From Physcomitrium patens (Eukaryota > Streptophyta > Bryopsida > Funariales > Funariaceae), in contig NC_037254.1 in NCBI RefSeq assembly GCF_000002425.4, positions 24,794,276-24,858,275 of the forward strand: a DNA stretch of 64,000 bases, given 5' to 3'. Shown here piece after piece: positions 11,865 to 23,953 of the stretch. Below the pieces are notes generated by a model that did not search any database, had not been told where the DNA came from, and saw only the letters and a program-made list of their open reading frames with translations. The number at the start of each line of letters is the position of its first letter. Positions within the stretch are counted from its first letter, which is position 1. Both the position numbers and the translations under genes were made by a program.

Positions 11865-12628
11865 TATAGAATAGATATTAATTCGTTTTTGAAAGGTAGT
11901 AATAAAATATATTAATAGTCCATATAATAGGAAATTCAGGAGGACAGATCAGTGATTTAGTTATTAAAAGTAGTTAATAACAGAATTATGGTTAGAATCT
12001 GGAGAATCAGGGGAAAGTATATAAGAATTGTAGAAGTTAATTAAAGTGCCACCGCTGTGATAGTTGTGAGCCAGGATAAGCTTGGTGCTACCTCTTTTCT
12101 TTTGTTTGTTATTTTCTTTGAATAAGAGGATTGAGAGTTTCTGAATATTGTGAAGTGAATTATGGAATGAAAATGTGATTGGTATTATTTGAGAAGAAGA
12201 AAGATTGAATATTGAAATCTAATTGTAGTTTAGTAGAGAGAATGAGTATATGTTTGTGTGAAACACCGTAATGTGAATAGTAGTTCTGTGTAAAGAATTC
12301 CAGTGATTGGAATGAGGGTAATTGTGTGTTGAAAGCTGTAAGGGCACAATATTACAATTGGAGATTATGAGGGTGAATATATTGGTGGAAATAACAGTTA
12401 TTGATATGAGTGAATTATTGTAAAGAAGAGACCAATAAGGTGAAGGAGGAGATTATAGTTTCCTTGTGTGTTCAGATATTGGAAATAGAGACGATACATT
12501 CAAGAGGTAATTGATTGTGTGACCCTAACGTGAACGCTTAAGCAATTAGTCATTCTCCGTGTTCAAATCTTCCTATATGGATTTATTCCCTTTAGATTAA
12601 TTTGGAATAAGTAAAACAAGTAATCACA
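11865..12628 (+). repeat. 3' LTR of element C
   Basis: It is 764 bp and collinear with 6569-7332. It begins TATAGAATAG and ends AATCACA. CATGG follows directly. Confidence 0.92.
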
Positions 12629-12633
12629 CATGG
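12629..12633. repeat. Target-site duplication CATGG (right) of element C
   Basis: It is an exact copy of 6564-6568. Sequence of chromovirus A2 resumes immediately afterwards in the same minus-strand order as left of 6564. Confidence 0.9.
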
Positions 12634-13488
12634 CATGTTTGAAAAATATGCAAGTGACTTGGTCCTTCAGGAATGAATAAACATTCTTCAAAGAATAAGA
12701 AATTGTCTTCATACTTGAATTTAGAAGACTCTTCAGAAAGCGTGTTAGTAAGACATTTGATATTAAGAATAAGAAGGTCCATGTTTGAGGCTTTATGAAC
12801 TTGATCAAGAAATAATAAATCAACAAACATTGATATATTGATTGCTTGAAGATGAAATTACTCAAGTTTTAATAAGGTTGCATGTTGTTCATCATTTTTT
12901 GCCTCGCCTTCTTTTGATTTAAGGAAAGAATATCTTGATAATGCATCTGATAATTCTTGTTAGCTCCCATATCAATACGTGATGTAAAAGTCAAATTGTG
13001 ATAAAGATATACTCTAATGCGCTTGATGATGGTTCAAGACTCGACTTAACATGAAGTATTCAAAATTCTTGTGATCTTTATATATAGTCACTTGATAAAA
13101 GACACCTTCAAGAAAGTAGCACCATTCTTGGAAAGAATCCACAATAGTAAGCAACTCTTCATTGTGGATTTTAAGGTTATTTTTTGTCGCTGAGAATTTT
13201 TTAGAATAGAATGCAATTACATGAAGTTTACCATCTTCTCTATATTACAATAAGACTACTCCCAATGCAAAGTCAGAGGCATTGGTCTCTACAAAATATC
13301 GCTTGTTAAAATCTAAATGTATCAAAATTAGAACTATGATAAAAGCATCTATTAAGCTTTGAAAAGCTTTCTTTGCTTTGAGGCCCTAGTCCAACTTGAC
13401 CTTATTTGTTGGAAATAATATATCCAACAAATTTGACTGGAGGTGAATGAAATACATACTTCTTTAGTTTTGCATATAGCTTGGCACT
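12634..13488 (-). pseudogene. Chromovirus A2 RNase H and integrase N-terminus
   Basis: Read on the minus strand, about 13480-12900 holds the RT connection and RNase H relic, and 12865-12634 runs into the integrase zinc-binding region (FIPEGPSHLHIFQTCH). The text then stops at the insertion point of element C and continues at 6563. Stops and shifted frames interrupt it. Function was replication and integration of the element; it is now inactive. Confidence 0.75.
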
Positions 13489-14154
13489 TTATAGCTTTTC
13501 TAATACTAGGCAGACATGTTCTTTTCGATATTTTAGATTCTTAGAAAAGATTAGAATATCATCCAAATAAATCACAACAAAGTCTTCAAGATACTTGTAA
13601 AATATATCATTCATTAAGTGTTGGAATATGGCTGGTGCATTCATAAGTCCAAAAGACATGGCATTGTATTCAAAATGTCCATACTTAGTACAAAATATTG
13701 TCTTCCATTCATCTCTCTTCTTAATGCATACCAAGTTATATGCACCTTATAGATCAATCTTTGTAAAGATCTTTGCTTGGCTAAATTGATCAAGAAGTTT
13801 GAATATCAATGGCAATGGAACTTGATTCTTTATCGTGATTTTATTAAGATTGCAATTATTGACACACATTTGTAAAGATTCATCTTTTTTCTTCACAAAT
13901 AAAATTAGAGTACCACCTGGTGACTTGGAATACTGAATAAAATTTTCAGTCAGATTTTCTTCAATGTACATCTTTAAAGTTACAAACTCATTCTGAGATA
14001 ATTTATATATGAGTCCAAATGGTAGTTGAGTACCTTCTTGAAGGTCAATTGTACAATTGTAAGGAAGATGATTTGACATGATGTCCATATTTTTCTTTTC
14101 AAATATATCTGCAAAATCCTTATATGCCTTTGGAATTTTTGTCTTAGTAACCAT
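13489..14154 (-). pseudogene. Chromovirus A2 reverse transcriptase
   Basis: Two open pieces on the minus strand (14154-13747 and 13734-13489) are separated by one stop after FTKIDL. The first holds the finger region (SKSPGGTLILFVKKKD). The second holds [19 protein letters not shown] and the catalytic YLDDILIFS. The YLDD motif is intact. It is the best-preserved RT of the A family in the window, and its sequence was used to recognise A1 and A3. Confidence 0.85.
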
Positions 14155-14824
14155 AGGTTTTGATTGTGGATTTGCGTAGAAAGCAAACGAAGTGCCCTAT
14201 TTAGCCGCCTTCATAAATGCTCTAGCTCTAATTAATAAATATTATTTAAGTTTTGGCTCGTTAGATATTAGAAGTTTTTTCATAGATCTGGAGGTCCTAT
14301 GATCTACTAGATGAAATTTTGAACTTTTGATATATCTAATCTATCTATGGATTATATTTTTCAAGCCATGAGAGTCCTAAAATAACTAGACTTGATAGTG
14401 ATCTAATGACGTTGAATACTACTTGGCTGCTATAGTTGTCAAAGGTTATTTCTAATAGAATTATTTTATGAGTGATATCTCCAGAGGATAAAGGTCGACC
14501 ATCTATTACTTCTACATGCACGGCTTTGGATTTTTTAATTATACAGATTTTGTATAATGTAGAAAATTCTTTGTCAATAAAAGATGCAAAGGCTCTCGAT
14601 TCAAGTAATGCATTACCTTCTAGTTTTGTAACTCCTAGCTATATAGATATAATAAAATAATGAGAAGGGTAGGTAGAAAGTACATGACCTTTTTTGGTTT
14701 GTGATAGTGAAAAATCCAGTCGCACAATCTCTACTATACTTAGATGCCTTCTACGATCCTCAAAGCTTTTGATGATGTGGCTGCATTCCTCATTCAATAT
14801 GTATGCTGGCATTTCTTTGAACAA
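14155..14824 (-). pseudogene. Chromovirus A2 protease region
   Basis: On the minus strand about 14650-14550 reads ALLESRAFASFIDKEFS. This aligns with the usual retropepsin D-S-G-A segment of the family, but the catalytic Asp-Ser-Gly is changed to Glu-Ser-Arg. The protease would be inactive. Stops occur between this and RT. Confidence 0.65.
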
Positions 14825-15659
14825 TTATTAACATTGTAGTTAGATTTTTTATAATATAAGCATAGGCCAAGTTCCCTTTCATACTTTTTTTCTTGCCCAA
14901 AAAGACGTTTGAAGCAAATTGCATCAATTTATAAATCTTTTGCTTCCAAATACTCATTAGAATTGAACAGTGAAAAGTTGAAAATTAATTGATGTATATA
15001 TGTGGCATAATTAAAGAATGTTTATCTTATTATCATTGAAATAAACAATTATTACACTTCACAACTTGACTAATAGCTTCATTGAGTGTTTGTGGATCTA
15101 GCATAGATAACAATAAGTCCTTGACATTGTCTCTTAATCTCCAATGAAATTGGCTCATCAATGAATCTTCTCTCTAATTTATATCACATGTTAATTGTCA
15201 AAAATTTGAGGCATAGATTGATGCAAAATGCATTCCTTGTTGAAGGCTTTGAAGTTCAATTCTTGAAGATTGAACTTTATCATATTCACCAAATGCTTCT
15301 ACAAATCTTGCCAAAAATGCTTCAAAATTATGGAATATAAAGAAATTCTTCTCAAATACTAGAGCAAACCAAGATCAAGCTTGAATTGACAACAAGAATC
15401 CAACCAAATCAACACAAGATGCTTCAGTGGAATATCGTTGAAGGTGAAGCAAGGTGATGAGTCGTATGTGGTTTACAAAGCCTTGAAATTTTGAGCAAGT
15501 CCCATTACACTTTTTTGGAAGGCTGATCTTAAGTTCTTTTGCTATTATTATTGTCAGATTATTGCCATGAGTGGATGCACCTCCCATGATTGTTGAAGCA
15601 AGCATAGCGGTTTGAGACTTTAGATTCTCTATTGCCATTTGATGTAGTGGTTGAGGCAC
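14825..15659 (-). pseudogene. Chromovirus A2 gag
   Basis: 15659-15375 is an open 94-residue start (MPQPLHQMAIENLKSQ, then LPKKCNGTCSKFQGFVNHIR), matching the chromoviral gag pattern of a proline/lysine-rich start and a capsid core. It continues with stops. A decayed zinc knuckle (LCLYYKKSNYNVNNC) lies near 14840-14880; two of its zinc ligands are missing. Confidence 0.7.
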
Positions 15660-16374
15660 TCTGGCTCTTTAACCATTATCTATGGTCATATACAATTCTA
15701 TTTTTTCCTTTGATAAAGTCTCTGTCTTAATCCTCAATGCTTTAAGAGCATTAATAAAATAATCTAATTTTATCTCTTAAGAGTCTATTATATTGACTTT
15801 TCCACCTTTTGCAATAGAAAATCAAAAAAATATATACATTCAAAAAAAAAACTAATCTATGGTATAAAAAAAAATAAAAAAAAATAAAAAAAAATATTTA
15901 GAAAAGAACAATATAAGTCTAGGGGAGCGTAATCCGCAACCACTAAAATGCTATACAACTTCCAGGAAGACGAATAATCCACTCTCTATCAAGAAAGACC
16001 AAGCTTCTAAAATTTTTTTATGGCAGTCTCGACAAACTACTAGGGACCATATACAAGACAAGGATTCAAGATCATGAAATAGAATTAGCTTGACATTAGA
16101 ACAATAACTAGATATAACACAAGAGGGTCCTGACAAGACCACAAGAAGTCTATTATCAAGACAAAAGATCCTCTCAGCCTCGACTCCTATTTGTACTAGG
16201 TTCTAGTAAACTTCTTGAGAAATTTCCATAGGAACAAAGCAAGCCTAAGATCATTCTTTTGTATCTTTCTAAATCATCTAAAGCCTCCTAGAACCTTCTA
16301 AGAACTTTTACAACCTTCTAGAATTTTCTTAAAAGAATTTGGACTCTTTTTCGATTGTATGTCCGTGATATTCA
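15660..16374 (-). repeat. Leader and 5' LTR of chromovirus A2
   Basis: About 16374-16038 aligns with the LTR at 4400-4743 (start TGAATATCACGGACATAC). 16037-15660 is an untranslated leader with A-rich tracts near 15840-15900. I could not place a PBS with confidence. The 63-residue open frame at 15951-16142 lies across the LTR edge and leader and is not a gene. The inverted repeat arm ends inside this LTR at 16300. Confidence 0.6.
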
Positions 16375-18242
16375 TGTCCTTTACAAGCATTTTCAACCTC
16401 GGCTTATAATGAAATAATCCAAAAATTGACATGAAAACAATGCCTAACTCAATTAGCAACATAAAGAACACAATAACAAACTCAAGCAAAAGATATCACA
16501 TGCAAATATCAATGTCAACACAATTTCAATCAATAATTTTAACGTGATTTCAAGTAAGTCCTCAAGAAGCAAATTTGAAGACAATAGTCTATAATACTTG
16601 TTTAATACATAACATCCTTGGACATGCCATCTAAAAATTGATTTTCTTAGGTGCAATACAAAGTGAGGATTTACAAAGTAATAAAGAAGTTATAGAAGCC
16701 AAGATTGAAGAATATTTGGGACCTACCTCAATATTATAGGTCCAACTCAATAAAGCACAAAAGAAACTACATGAGCTTCAAAATGCACCTTTTATCTCCA
16801 TAACCAATAATGACCTAGATGATACACATCATAAGTTTGACAACAAGTGTTTCTAATGTCAAGAATGCCATCAAGTATACTATGGTACAAAGACAAGTTT
16901 GTGACACTCACATACAAATGTATCAATGCAAAATAAGAGATGCAAGCACTATGTGATAAATTCCAAGTCACACTATTAAAAAAATAAATAAATAAAAATA
17001 AAAATAACATAGAGGCTATGAAAACATAGCATAAGCTCAAGTGATTACTTACAAGTAGCAAATATAAGACTATGCATAGCACGAAAATCAATCAAGTTTG
17101 TAATTTAAGATTTACAAGTCAAAATCAAAGACGTAGTTCAAAGAATAGATGGATTTGTAGGTAGAGAAAGTTAACTCTTATTGACAAAGCAAGGTCCAAC
17201 CAAATTGTCCAAGCTCATAATCAATCCTAAGAAAAGAAAATGGTGGTCCATTCTCAATGCACCACAAGACACCAACATTTGTGTGACAACATCTCATTAT
17301 CAACAACCTTGCAAAGATACACATTCACTACATATTTCTTACAACAAAGTGATAAATCACTAAGATAAATTGTAGGTCTTGGATAGCAACTCAGAATTTT
17401 AATTGTGAATTACAAGAAATCCAAGACTTCTTTCAATGCAAAAACATGACACTAATGGATAGGTATAAGAAAAAACTTATGAAGCATGTAATAAATCAAA
17501 TGCTCTAGATAAAGACCATAACAACATTTTGGAAAATAAATCAAAAATATGATGGTTGCAAAGAATGTAATGTAGGATTATTAATTCAAACATCTACAAC
17601 TCAAAGAATGCTATGCCTTGGCTAGAAATATGGCCAATTGTTTGTTTTGTATAAAGACAATACATTGGCCAATTTTGATGTTTATACCTATGCATTGTAC
17701 ATACATGAAAAAAAAATCATTGCATGCATTAAGACCTGGCTATAGCAATACATCATATGTATTATTGTAAAGAACTACTTTGCAACACTCAATTTTTTTA
17801 TTTTTTTATTTTTTTGCAAAACTAAGGCAAACACCTCTTTTGGTCATAAACATATTAGAAATAGAATGTGAGATGCCTTAGGAAATTAAATATTATATTC
17901 CAAAGCGATCAATATATACAAGGCCAATTAAATCATGTATACCAATAAACACAAATACAAGAATAATACTAATAGTTCAACCACAAAATACAAAGGTACA
18001 ACTCAAATATGAGCCAAAAAAAATATCATATTTAAGAATTGTAGAAATATCACAATACTCGGTCAAAAATATTGCAAAATAAGTAAAGTGGTACTAGACA
18101 TTAGAACCTTTGAGAAGAGTGGTACTTGCCTAGATGCCATGAGATTCCAATTTTTTTTAAATAAACAAACTCATTTATAAGATGAATGTTTGTTGTTGGT
18201 CACAAATTCTTAGTTTTTTTTATCTCATACTTACTTTTAGTC
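16375..18242. other. AT-rich stretch, no recognised gene
   Basis: Only short, unsupported open frames are seen on either strand. No LTR ends, zinc knuckles or pol motifs were found. A/T runs occur near 16978-17010 and 17800-17815. It may be heavily decayed transposon or plain intergenic DNA. Confidence 0.5.
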
Positions 18243-18505
18243 CTTGAAGCTCAAGTAACAAATAATATAAAGTCCTCTTGTATCATCAAATAGCTTCAAT
18301 GTGTTGATCACTAATCCATCATATCTTGATGGAATCTTTTATGCTTGTAGAAGCATATCGATTCCAAAGTATACCATGTATTAGGCCAAACACTCATTAA
18401 CCTTAATGCTTGGATATTGTTTAAATTCTTTCTTCTTTGATTGTTGATCTTGAACTATTTTGCCTCCTACTTTTTTCTTTGTTTGTTCATTCTTTTTGTC
18501 TTATG
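18243..18505 (-). pseudogene. Unrecognised decayed coding remnant
   Basis: One minus-strand frame reads about 85 residues with only two internal stops: a lysine/glutamine-rich start (KKKVGGKIVQDQQSKKK), then QYPSIKVNECLA, stop, YMVYFGIDMLLQA, stop, KIPSRYDGLVINTLKLFDDTRG. Both stops are TAA at places where CAA (Gln) would fit, as expected from C-to-T decay. The composition is protein-like. I do not recognise the family; it could be a transposon or host pseudogene. Confidence 0.3.
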
Positions 18506-19341
18506 AAACTTCTCAACTATTTTTATTTATCTAGTTCAAACTACATATCTATCAAATTTGTTATACTAGTGAGTATTGTGGTGGTGTTATAAAACCAATG
18601 CAACTTCAACTTTTTGAATTTGAACAAGATTGCATTTGGTTTGGAATTCTCCAAAATAATCAATTATGGAGTATTGCTTTGAAGCAAATACTACACACAG
18701 TGCAACCCAAACCAACAAGTTCTCAAAAAGTGAACTAGTTACTTTTGCAAGTTACCAATTTGTTTATTTTTGTTCTTTGAGGAACCAAATAAAGTGATCT
18801 CTGCATCAAATGCTTTTTAACTAAAACCACACTTCGGGTGGGGCAAAATGTCGCCACACATTCAACTTGCAAAATGCTCATAAATTGTGCCTCATATCAA
18901 CAAGAATCGCACAGTTCCTACAATTTCTCAAACCATGTGACTAAGCATGGCTGCAGATTACGTAAATAATTCCTGCCCTCCTTCGAAAGGCAACTCAGAA
19001 CACTTCAAGTCCTTTCACCCCTCCAACATGATCCCTGCCTTGGACATTTGTGCCCGCTCCAACGTCTCAGCAACTTGCAACTGTCCATGCGACCTCCTCT
19101 GTCGCCGTCGCCGCTGCAGAACCCCTGGTGGACGGAGGCGGTAGCGCGCTGATCCAACTGACCAAATTTCATCGAAAGTCCATTTGCTGCAGACCTGAAT
19201 GTAAAACCCTCTGGTGCCACAACCTGGATGCTTTCTGACCCATGAATCATCATAATTCGCTCACTCATACGATCTCCACTCCAGCGCGCAAAAGGAAAAC
19301 CAGGGAGACGATATTGATTTGCCCGTGCCCGTTGCTACAAC
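18506..19341. other. 3' flank of chalcone synthase
   Basis: 18506-18850 is AT-rich with nothing recognised. From about 18950 the base composition turns GC-rich, as in the CHS exons, so the 3' UTR of the minus-strand CHS gene probably lies within 19000-19341. Small open frames here on both strands have no support. Confidence 0.5.
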
Positions 19342-20664
19342 TCAAACGGTGGCCGCGGCCCGGAGGACCAGCACTTCCAGGGTGAGCCCCGGACCGAATC
19401 CAATGAAGAAGCCAAACTCGCTGCCCTCTCCCAGCGTCGACGCCCCCATCTTGACCGACCTCTGGCGAATCTGATCCAGCACGAACAACACCGACGCCGA
19501 CGACATGTTGCCGTACTCCGACAGTATGTCCCTGCTCCCCTGCATCTTGTCCTTGGTCAGCTTCAGCTTCGCCTCCACCTGGTCCAGAATGGCCGGGCCT
19601 CCCGGGTGCACCGCCCAGAACATCTCGTTCCAATCGGGCGAACCGACGCACTTCCTGGCCTCGTTCAAGAACTTCTCGATGTTCTTGGAGATCAGCCCTG
19701 GCACGTCCTTCATGAGGTGGAAGATGAGCCCCGCCTCCGTCAGATGCCCATCAATGGCTCCATCACTCTCTGGCAAGATCGTCTCGCCCGCCCAGTGCAC
19801 CTCGAACAGTGCTTTCTCCACCTCCGGCTTGGGATCGGATCCCACCACGTACACTCCGGCGCCATCGCCGAACAGGGCCGAGCCCACCAAGCCGTCCAAG
19901 TGGTTCTCGCTGGGTGCGCGGTATGTGACGGCCGTGACCTCGCTGGCCACCGCCAACACCCTGGCGCCCTTGTTGTTCTCCGCCAGATCCTTGGCCACCC
20001 TGAGCACGGAAGCACCGCCAAAGCACCCGGTCTGGTACATCATGACCCGCTTCACCGTGGGCTTCAGGCCCAGCAGCTTGGCCAGGGCGTGGTCGGCTCC
20101 GGGCATGTTCACGCCGCTGGTGGTGGCGAACACGATGTGGGTGATGTCAGACTTGCGGCCGCCCCACTCCTTGATGGCCCTCTGGGCTGCCTCCGCGGCG
20201 AGCTTGGGGACCTGGACGACGACGATGTCGTGGCGGACGTTCAGGGAGGGCTCCATGTACGTGCAGATGCCGGGGTTAGCCTTGAGCACCTCCTCCGTGA
20301 GGAACATGTGGCGCTTGCGGATCCCCGACTTGTCACCTGCATCGACATTCATGGCCAAGCGTCAGCTGCCGTCGTAAGGGGCCGGAATCGACCCAATTTC
20401 AGGAACATCGCGACCGCCGCATTCCCATCTCGACGCCCGCAACAAATCACAAGTCGCAATTCTAATGCGCTCGCGCCGCGCAGCCCGTGCAATGAGCACG
20501 TCGTCGAGCGCGGCTGGGGGTGAGGGCCGGCCCACAGGGAACAGTGAGCACATCACGAGCCGCGAAGAGAGTCACACGGTGGAGGTGGACTTACAGATGC
20601 GCTTGAATTTGGCCTTCAGGGCGTCCTTCTCGCCGCAGTTGGTGATGTTGAAGAAGAAGTCGGG
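19342..20664 (-). CDS. CHS: Chalcone synthase (type III polyketide synthase), 5' incomplete
   Basis: CHS condenses one p-coumaroyl-CoA with three malonyl-CoA to naringenin chalcone, the first step of flavonoid synthesis, in the cytosol. Exon 2 is 19342-20336 (about 330 residues). The intron is 20337-20594 (258 bp, GT at 20594, AG at 20337). The visible exon 1 is 20595-20664, ending in KAKFKRIC. The intron splits the Cys codon T|GT, the position conserved across plant CHS genes. Motifs present: MYQTGCFGG with the catalytic Cys, ALFGDGAG with the gatekeeper Phe, AVHPGG with the catalytic His, GNMSSAS with the catalytic Asn, and the GFGPG signature near the end. No frameshift is seen. An ATG at 20358 lies in the intron and is not the start. 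About 40 N-terminal codons are expected to lie in the N gap. The sequence resembles moss CHS from memory. A sister type III enzyme is possible, but all the key residues fit CHS. Confidence 0.93.
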
Positions 20665-20764
20665 NNNNNNNNNNNNNNNNNNNNNNNNNNNNNNNNNNNN
20701 NNNNNNNNNNNNNNNNNNNNNNNNNNNNNNNNNNNNNNNNNNNNNNNNNNNNNNNNNNNNNNNN
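20665..20764. other. Assembly gap of exactly 100 N
   Basis: A run of exactly 100 N is the usual placeholder for a gap of unknown length. It hides the CHS start codon, about 40 codons of exon 1 and the 5' UTR. Both flanks are GC-rich. Confidence 0.99.
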
Positions 20765-20830
20765 GGGCGCCACGCCAAATACCTGCCAAAATCAGGGGGC
20801 TTATATGCAACGCACAATGTGCCGGCGAGA
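20765..20830 (-). promoter_or_regulatory. Probable CHS core promoter
   Basis: On the minus strand GCATATAA (20808-20801) is a good TATA box in otherwise GC-rich sequence, upstream of the gap that holds the CHS start. ACCTGCC on the plus strand (20781-20787) resembles the ACC-rich MYB sites of phenylpropanoid promoters; that reading is tentative. The true distance to the ATG is unknown because of the gap. Confidence 0.5.
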
Positions 20831-23422
20831 AGGTGGCCGAGTTGAGCAGACGTCTCGCTCTGAATCTGTTAGCTCACAAGTTTGTTGCTCTATCTGCTAC
20901 ACTTCCTGAATGCGTTGAGTGCACAGAGAAGTTCTCTGTTGTGCAGCTTCATTCAGCATCGCTTTCTAGATGAGGGGAGTGTGCAGAGTGAATGTGGTGG
21001 CCCACAAGCCAGGGAAGAGCGTTGAATGATGTAGGACTTCGACAGGAACAGTGCAGTCTTGGCGACTTTTTTCTTGCGGCTTTTGTTCCTTTTCCAGGCG
21101 CCTGTTGGTTTCTTTCAACGTTGACAGCCTTTTGAGATGACCTGGAGTTTACTTCGGCTGCTGGCTTGTTCGGACCATCCGCATGAAGCTTCGAAGACGT
21201 CACAATCCACTTTCAAAATCCTAGGGAACTATGACAATTGGTCCGTATGGTTGTCAACGAACAGCTGCAGACTTTAGATTCTTCACTTCAAATATAAATC
21301 GTAAGGGAATCGTCCGGTGGGTTTGCCATTATTAGCTCATACTGGAACATGTTTCCGTCTGAGTGGAAATGCAGCATTTTCCTATTTGTGAACCAATACT
21401 GTATGGCCATATGATGACGGGGGTGTCTAGAGCCATGACACATGTGCATTGCCAATTTTGACCATCGATTGGAGAGTCTTATTGTTAGACTTTACCGCGG
21501 TCTTTGACATGTGGCATGACCATTTGGATAAATTAAAGAACCTCACGAGAGCGAGATAGTTGATTTACATTCAATTCGAGGCTTTCACAAAGAATGGAAA
21601 TTAACTTACACGTATCAGCTCATGACCCAGGCAGATATTAAATGCAATTTGTGTGTAAAACTTTTCCATGCTTGACAAAGACAAGCTTTACATATGTGTA
21701 TACAAGTTTTGTGATTGTGAATTAACAGCATTTCTTATTCATTTTTCAACAATTTGATTACGGCATGTAATGCTCATAATGATTGAAAACTTCTAATATC
21801 CACTATAAATTTTGTGGACAGGTGAATTCAAACAATGACCTTTTTTCATTTTCATTTTCATTTGAGATATGTTAATCATGAACTCAATACATTTTCATGC
21901 GACGGAATTCAAGATTTTTTCATTGAGCAAGGATTGTGTTTATGTTGACTAATTTGTGCTCACAACCATTTGGTTGGAATGCAAGATAACTCACCTAAAT
22001 TTTCGAGTTTTTGTACACATCAAATTCACACACAACCCAAAATAGTATATCTTTCTAATTTGATTCGATTTGATTTTTTTAGTTGATTTAAAAGTTAGAT
22101 TCTCTTGGTTGCAATGGAGGATCTAAAAACAATTAAAAATATTGAAAAAATTAAAACTTAAAATGAAGTTCTTTCAAAATAATCTAACTACATACACTCT
22201 AATTACTAGTCTAACTACACATCAAGTGCAAAAAAAATCAACACTAGATATTTATGCGCTATAAATTGCATTTTAATAAGAGGGGTTTGAATACCATGCC
22301 AAACTCTAATAAATGCCTACTTATTTAACTAGTTCTAGATGGACAAAGGAAATATGAGATGACCACACCAAAAATTTAAATCCCAAGGCATAGTCTATCT
22401 ATTATGAGCATCGATATCCCAAACTCCACAACACTGCATGCATGTCGCCTACAAAATGTCCTTGTTGCAAAGAGTTGAAAATGCATAGACTCAAAGACTT
22501 TTCCACCAAAATAAAAAGATACAAAAATAGACAATTTAGATAAGCAAGAGTTCTTGTCAACATTGTAATAGCTTAATAGCTTTCAAATGATCTATAAATA
22601 AAATTGTACTTATTTTTTGATATATATATATATATATATTTTTTAATTTTTTTGAATGTTTACTGTCCTACTTTAGAAACCTGTAAGTTAATTTATTAGC
22701 AACAAAAGCTCTTTATTAAACTAGTTACATGGCCTTAAACTTGACATTATTATAGAAAAATAATTTCTTTATTGGCTCAAATAAAATCATTTCAATTAGA
22801 AAGGCTTATTGCTTAAAAATAAACCCTCATCAAAAAAATCCTCATTTACTCTTAAAATCTTAATTCTAAGATCCTAATCTAATTAAATATTTATATGTTT
22901 TAATTGAATCATTTATTTGAATTCAAATTTTCAAACTACAATAACAACAAATTAAAAACACATATTACTAATGACATTTAAAAATTTGAATTATCATCAT
23001 AATCAAAAGGTATTATTAAAATTAAAAAAGAAAATTAAATTAATAATTAATTTCTTAAAATAAACTTTTAAAAAATCTTATTTATGTTTTAAGCAATGAT
23101 TTGTTTTTAAAGCAATAGTAACAACAAAATTCAATTAAAATTAAAAATCTCACTTATATTTATTCTACTTCTTAAAATAATTTTTAACTTTGAGTTTATC
23201 AACAATCCAGTTATTAATATTAACACTAAATTATTTTTTAGTATTTTTATATTTATATCTTTTAATAATATTTTTTTATTTTTATATAAAATTTATAGTA
23301 AGAAAGAATCTCATTTAAATAATTTTCTATTTTTTTTTATTCTACAAAAAAAATTCATTTATTGTAAATACTTAGTTTTGTATTGTAAGATCTTGTTTGT
23401 ATTCTACTTCATATCAAAGACA
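20831..23422. other. CHS upstream region and AT-rich intergenic DNA
   Basis: 20831-21250 is of mixed composition and may be distal CHS promoter. From about 22000 the sequence becomes strongly AT-rich, with a TA microsatellite at about 22621-22638. No gene or mobile element motif was found. Short open frames, such as the minus-strand frame at 20949-21203, have no support. Confidence 0.5.
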
Positions 23423-23953
23423 TGAATCTTGAAAGAAAAAAACCCCAATATATTCTTGTATCAGTCAAAAAGACTTAAAAATCAATCAAAGATGATAATA
23501 TATTAAACTAAATTGACTATTGCCAAAGATAAGAAGACTAGAAAGTCTTGAAATAAGACTAAGAATTAGAAAAGCATTGATAAGAATGAAGGAAGCTCTA
23601 CATTTGCGTCTATATATACTATCGAACTAGAAGTTGCATGGCAATCATCTATACGACCGCCAATAGATGTTGACTTTATGAGATATATGTTTTAACTTAC
23701 AAGGCAAGTTTCTTATATGTGCACCATATCATTAGTCTCTTTTAGAAGCTTCCAACATGTGTGATATTTAGTTAAGTTGTTGACCAAATTTCTAATTTAT
23801 TAATCAAATATATATACATGTAAAGTCAGAACCACATTTATGATGCTTCTAAGAAGTTTTTTTATAAGATATTATAAAATTAATCTATATTTATTTATTT
23901 CTACTTAGTGATATATATAATTATTGAAATATATACATATATCCATGATGATA
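23423..23953 (-). repeat. 3' LTR of chromovirus A3
   Basis: On the minus strand the purine tract AAAAGAGAAA precedes TATCATCATGG. The LTR runs to GATTCA at 23423. It aligns with the A1 LTR at 3881-4399 through most of its length. Confidence 0.65.

Larger units (their letters stand above)
6569..12628 (+). mobile_element. Element C: LTR retrotransposon with internally deleted pol
   Basis: The 6060-bp element has 764-bp LTRs at both ends, a PBS, a gag region with several zinc knuckles, a protease and only the first part of RT. The rest of RT, RNase H and integrase are absent, so it would need another element to move. It sits inside the integrase zinc-finger region of chromovirus A2, in opposite orientation. 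The two LTRs differ at a modest number of positions, so the insertion is young compared with its host. Its 3' two-thirds, from 8372, are part of the 7.93-kb inverted repeat. Confidence 0.9.
8372..16300 (+). repeat. Left arm of 7.93-kb inverted repeat
   Basis: Every landmark here has a mirror in 30640-38568, and the paired coordinates always add up to 46940. The two arms therefore have equal length (7929 bp) and no net insertion or deletion. Only scattered base changes are seen. The arm runs from inside element C gag to inside the 5' LTR of A2. Both elements continue naturally past both ends of this arm, which suggests it is the source copy. Confidence 0.95.

Noticed and set aside
20337-20358. 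ATG at 20358 as the CHS start
   Set aside because: The first residues after it lie in the intron. The conserved splice site at 20336/20337 and the upstream exon explain the N-terminus better.
19505-20523. Long plus-strand open frames over CHS
   Set aside because: They lie antisense to well-supported CHS exons and arise from its GC-rich third codon positions; they have no family likeness.
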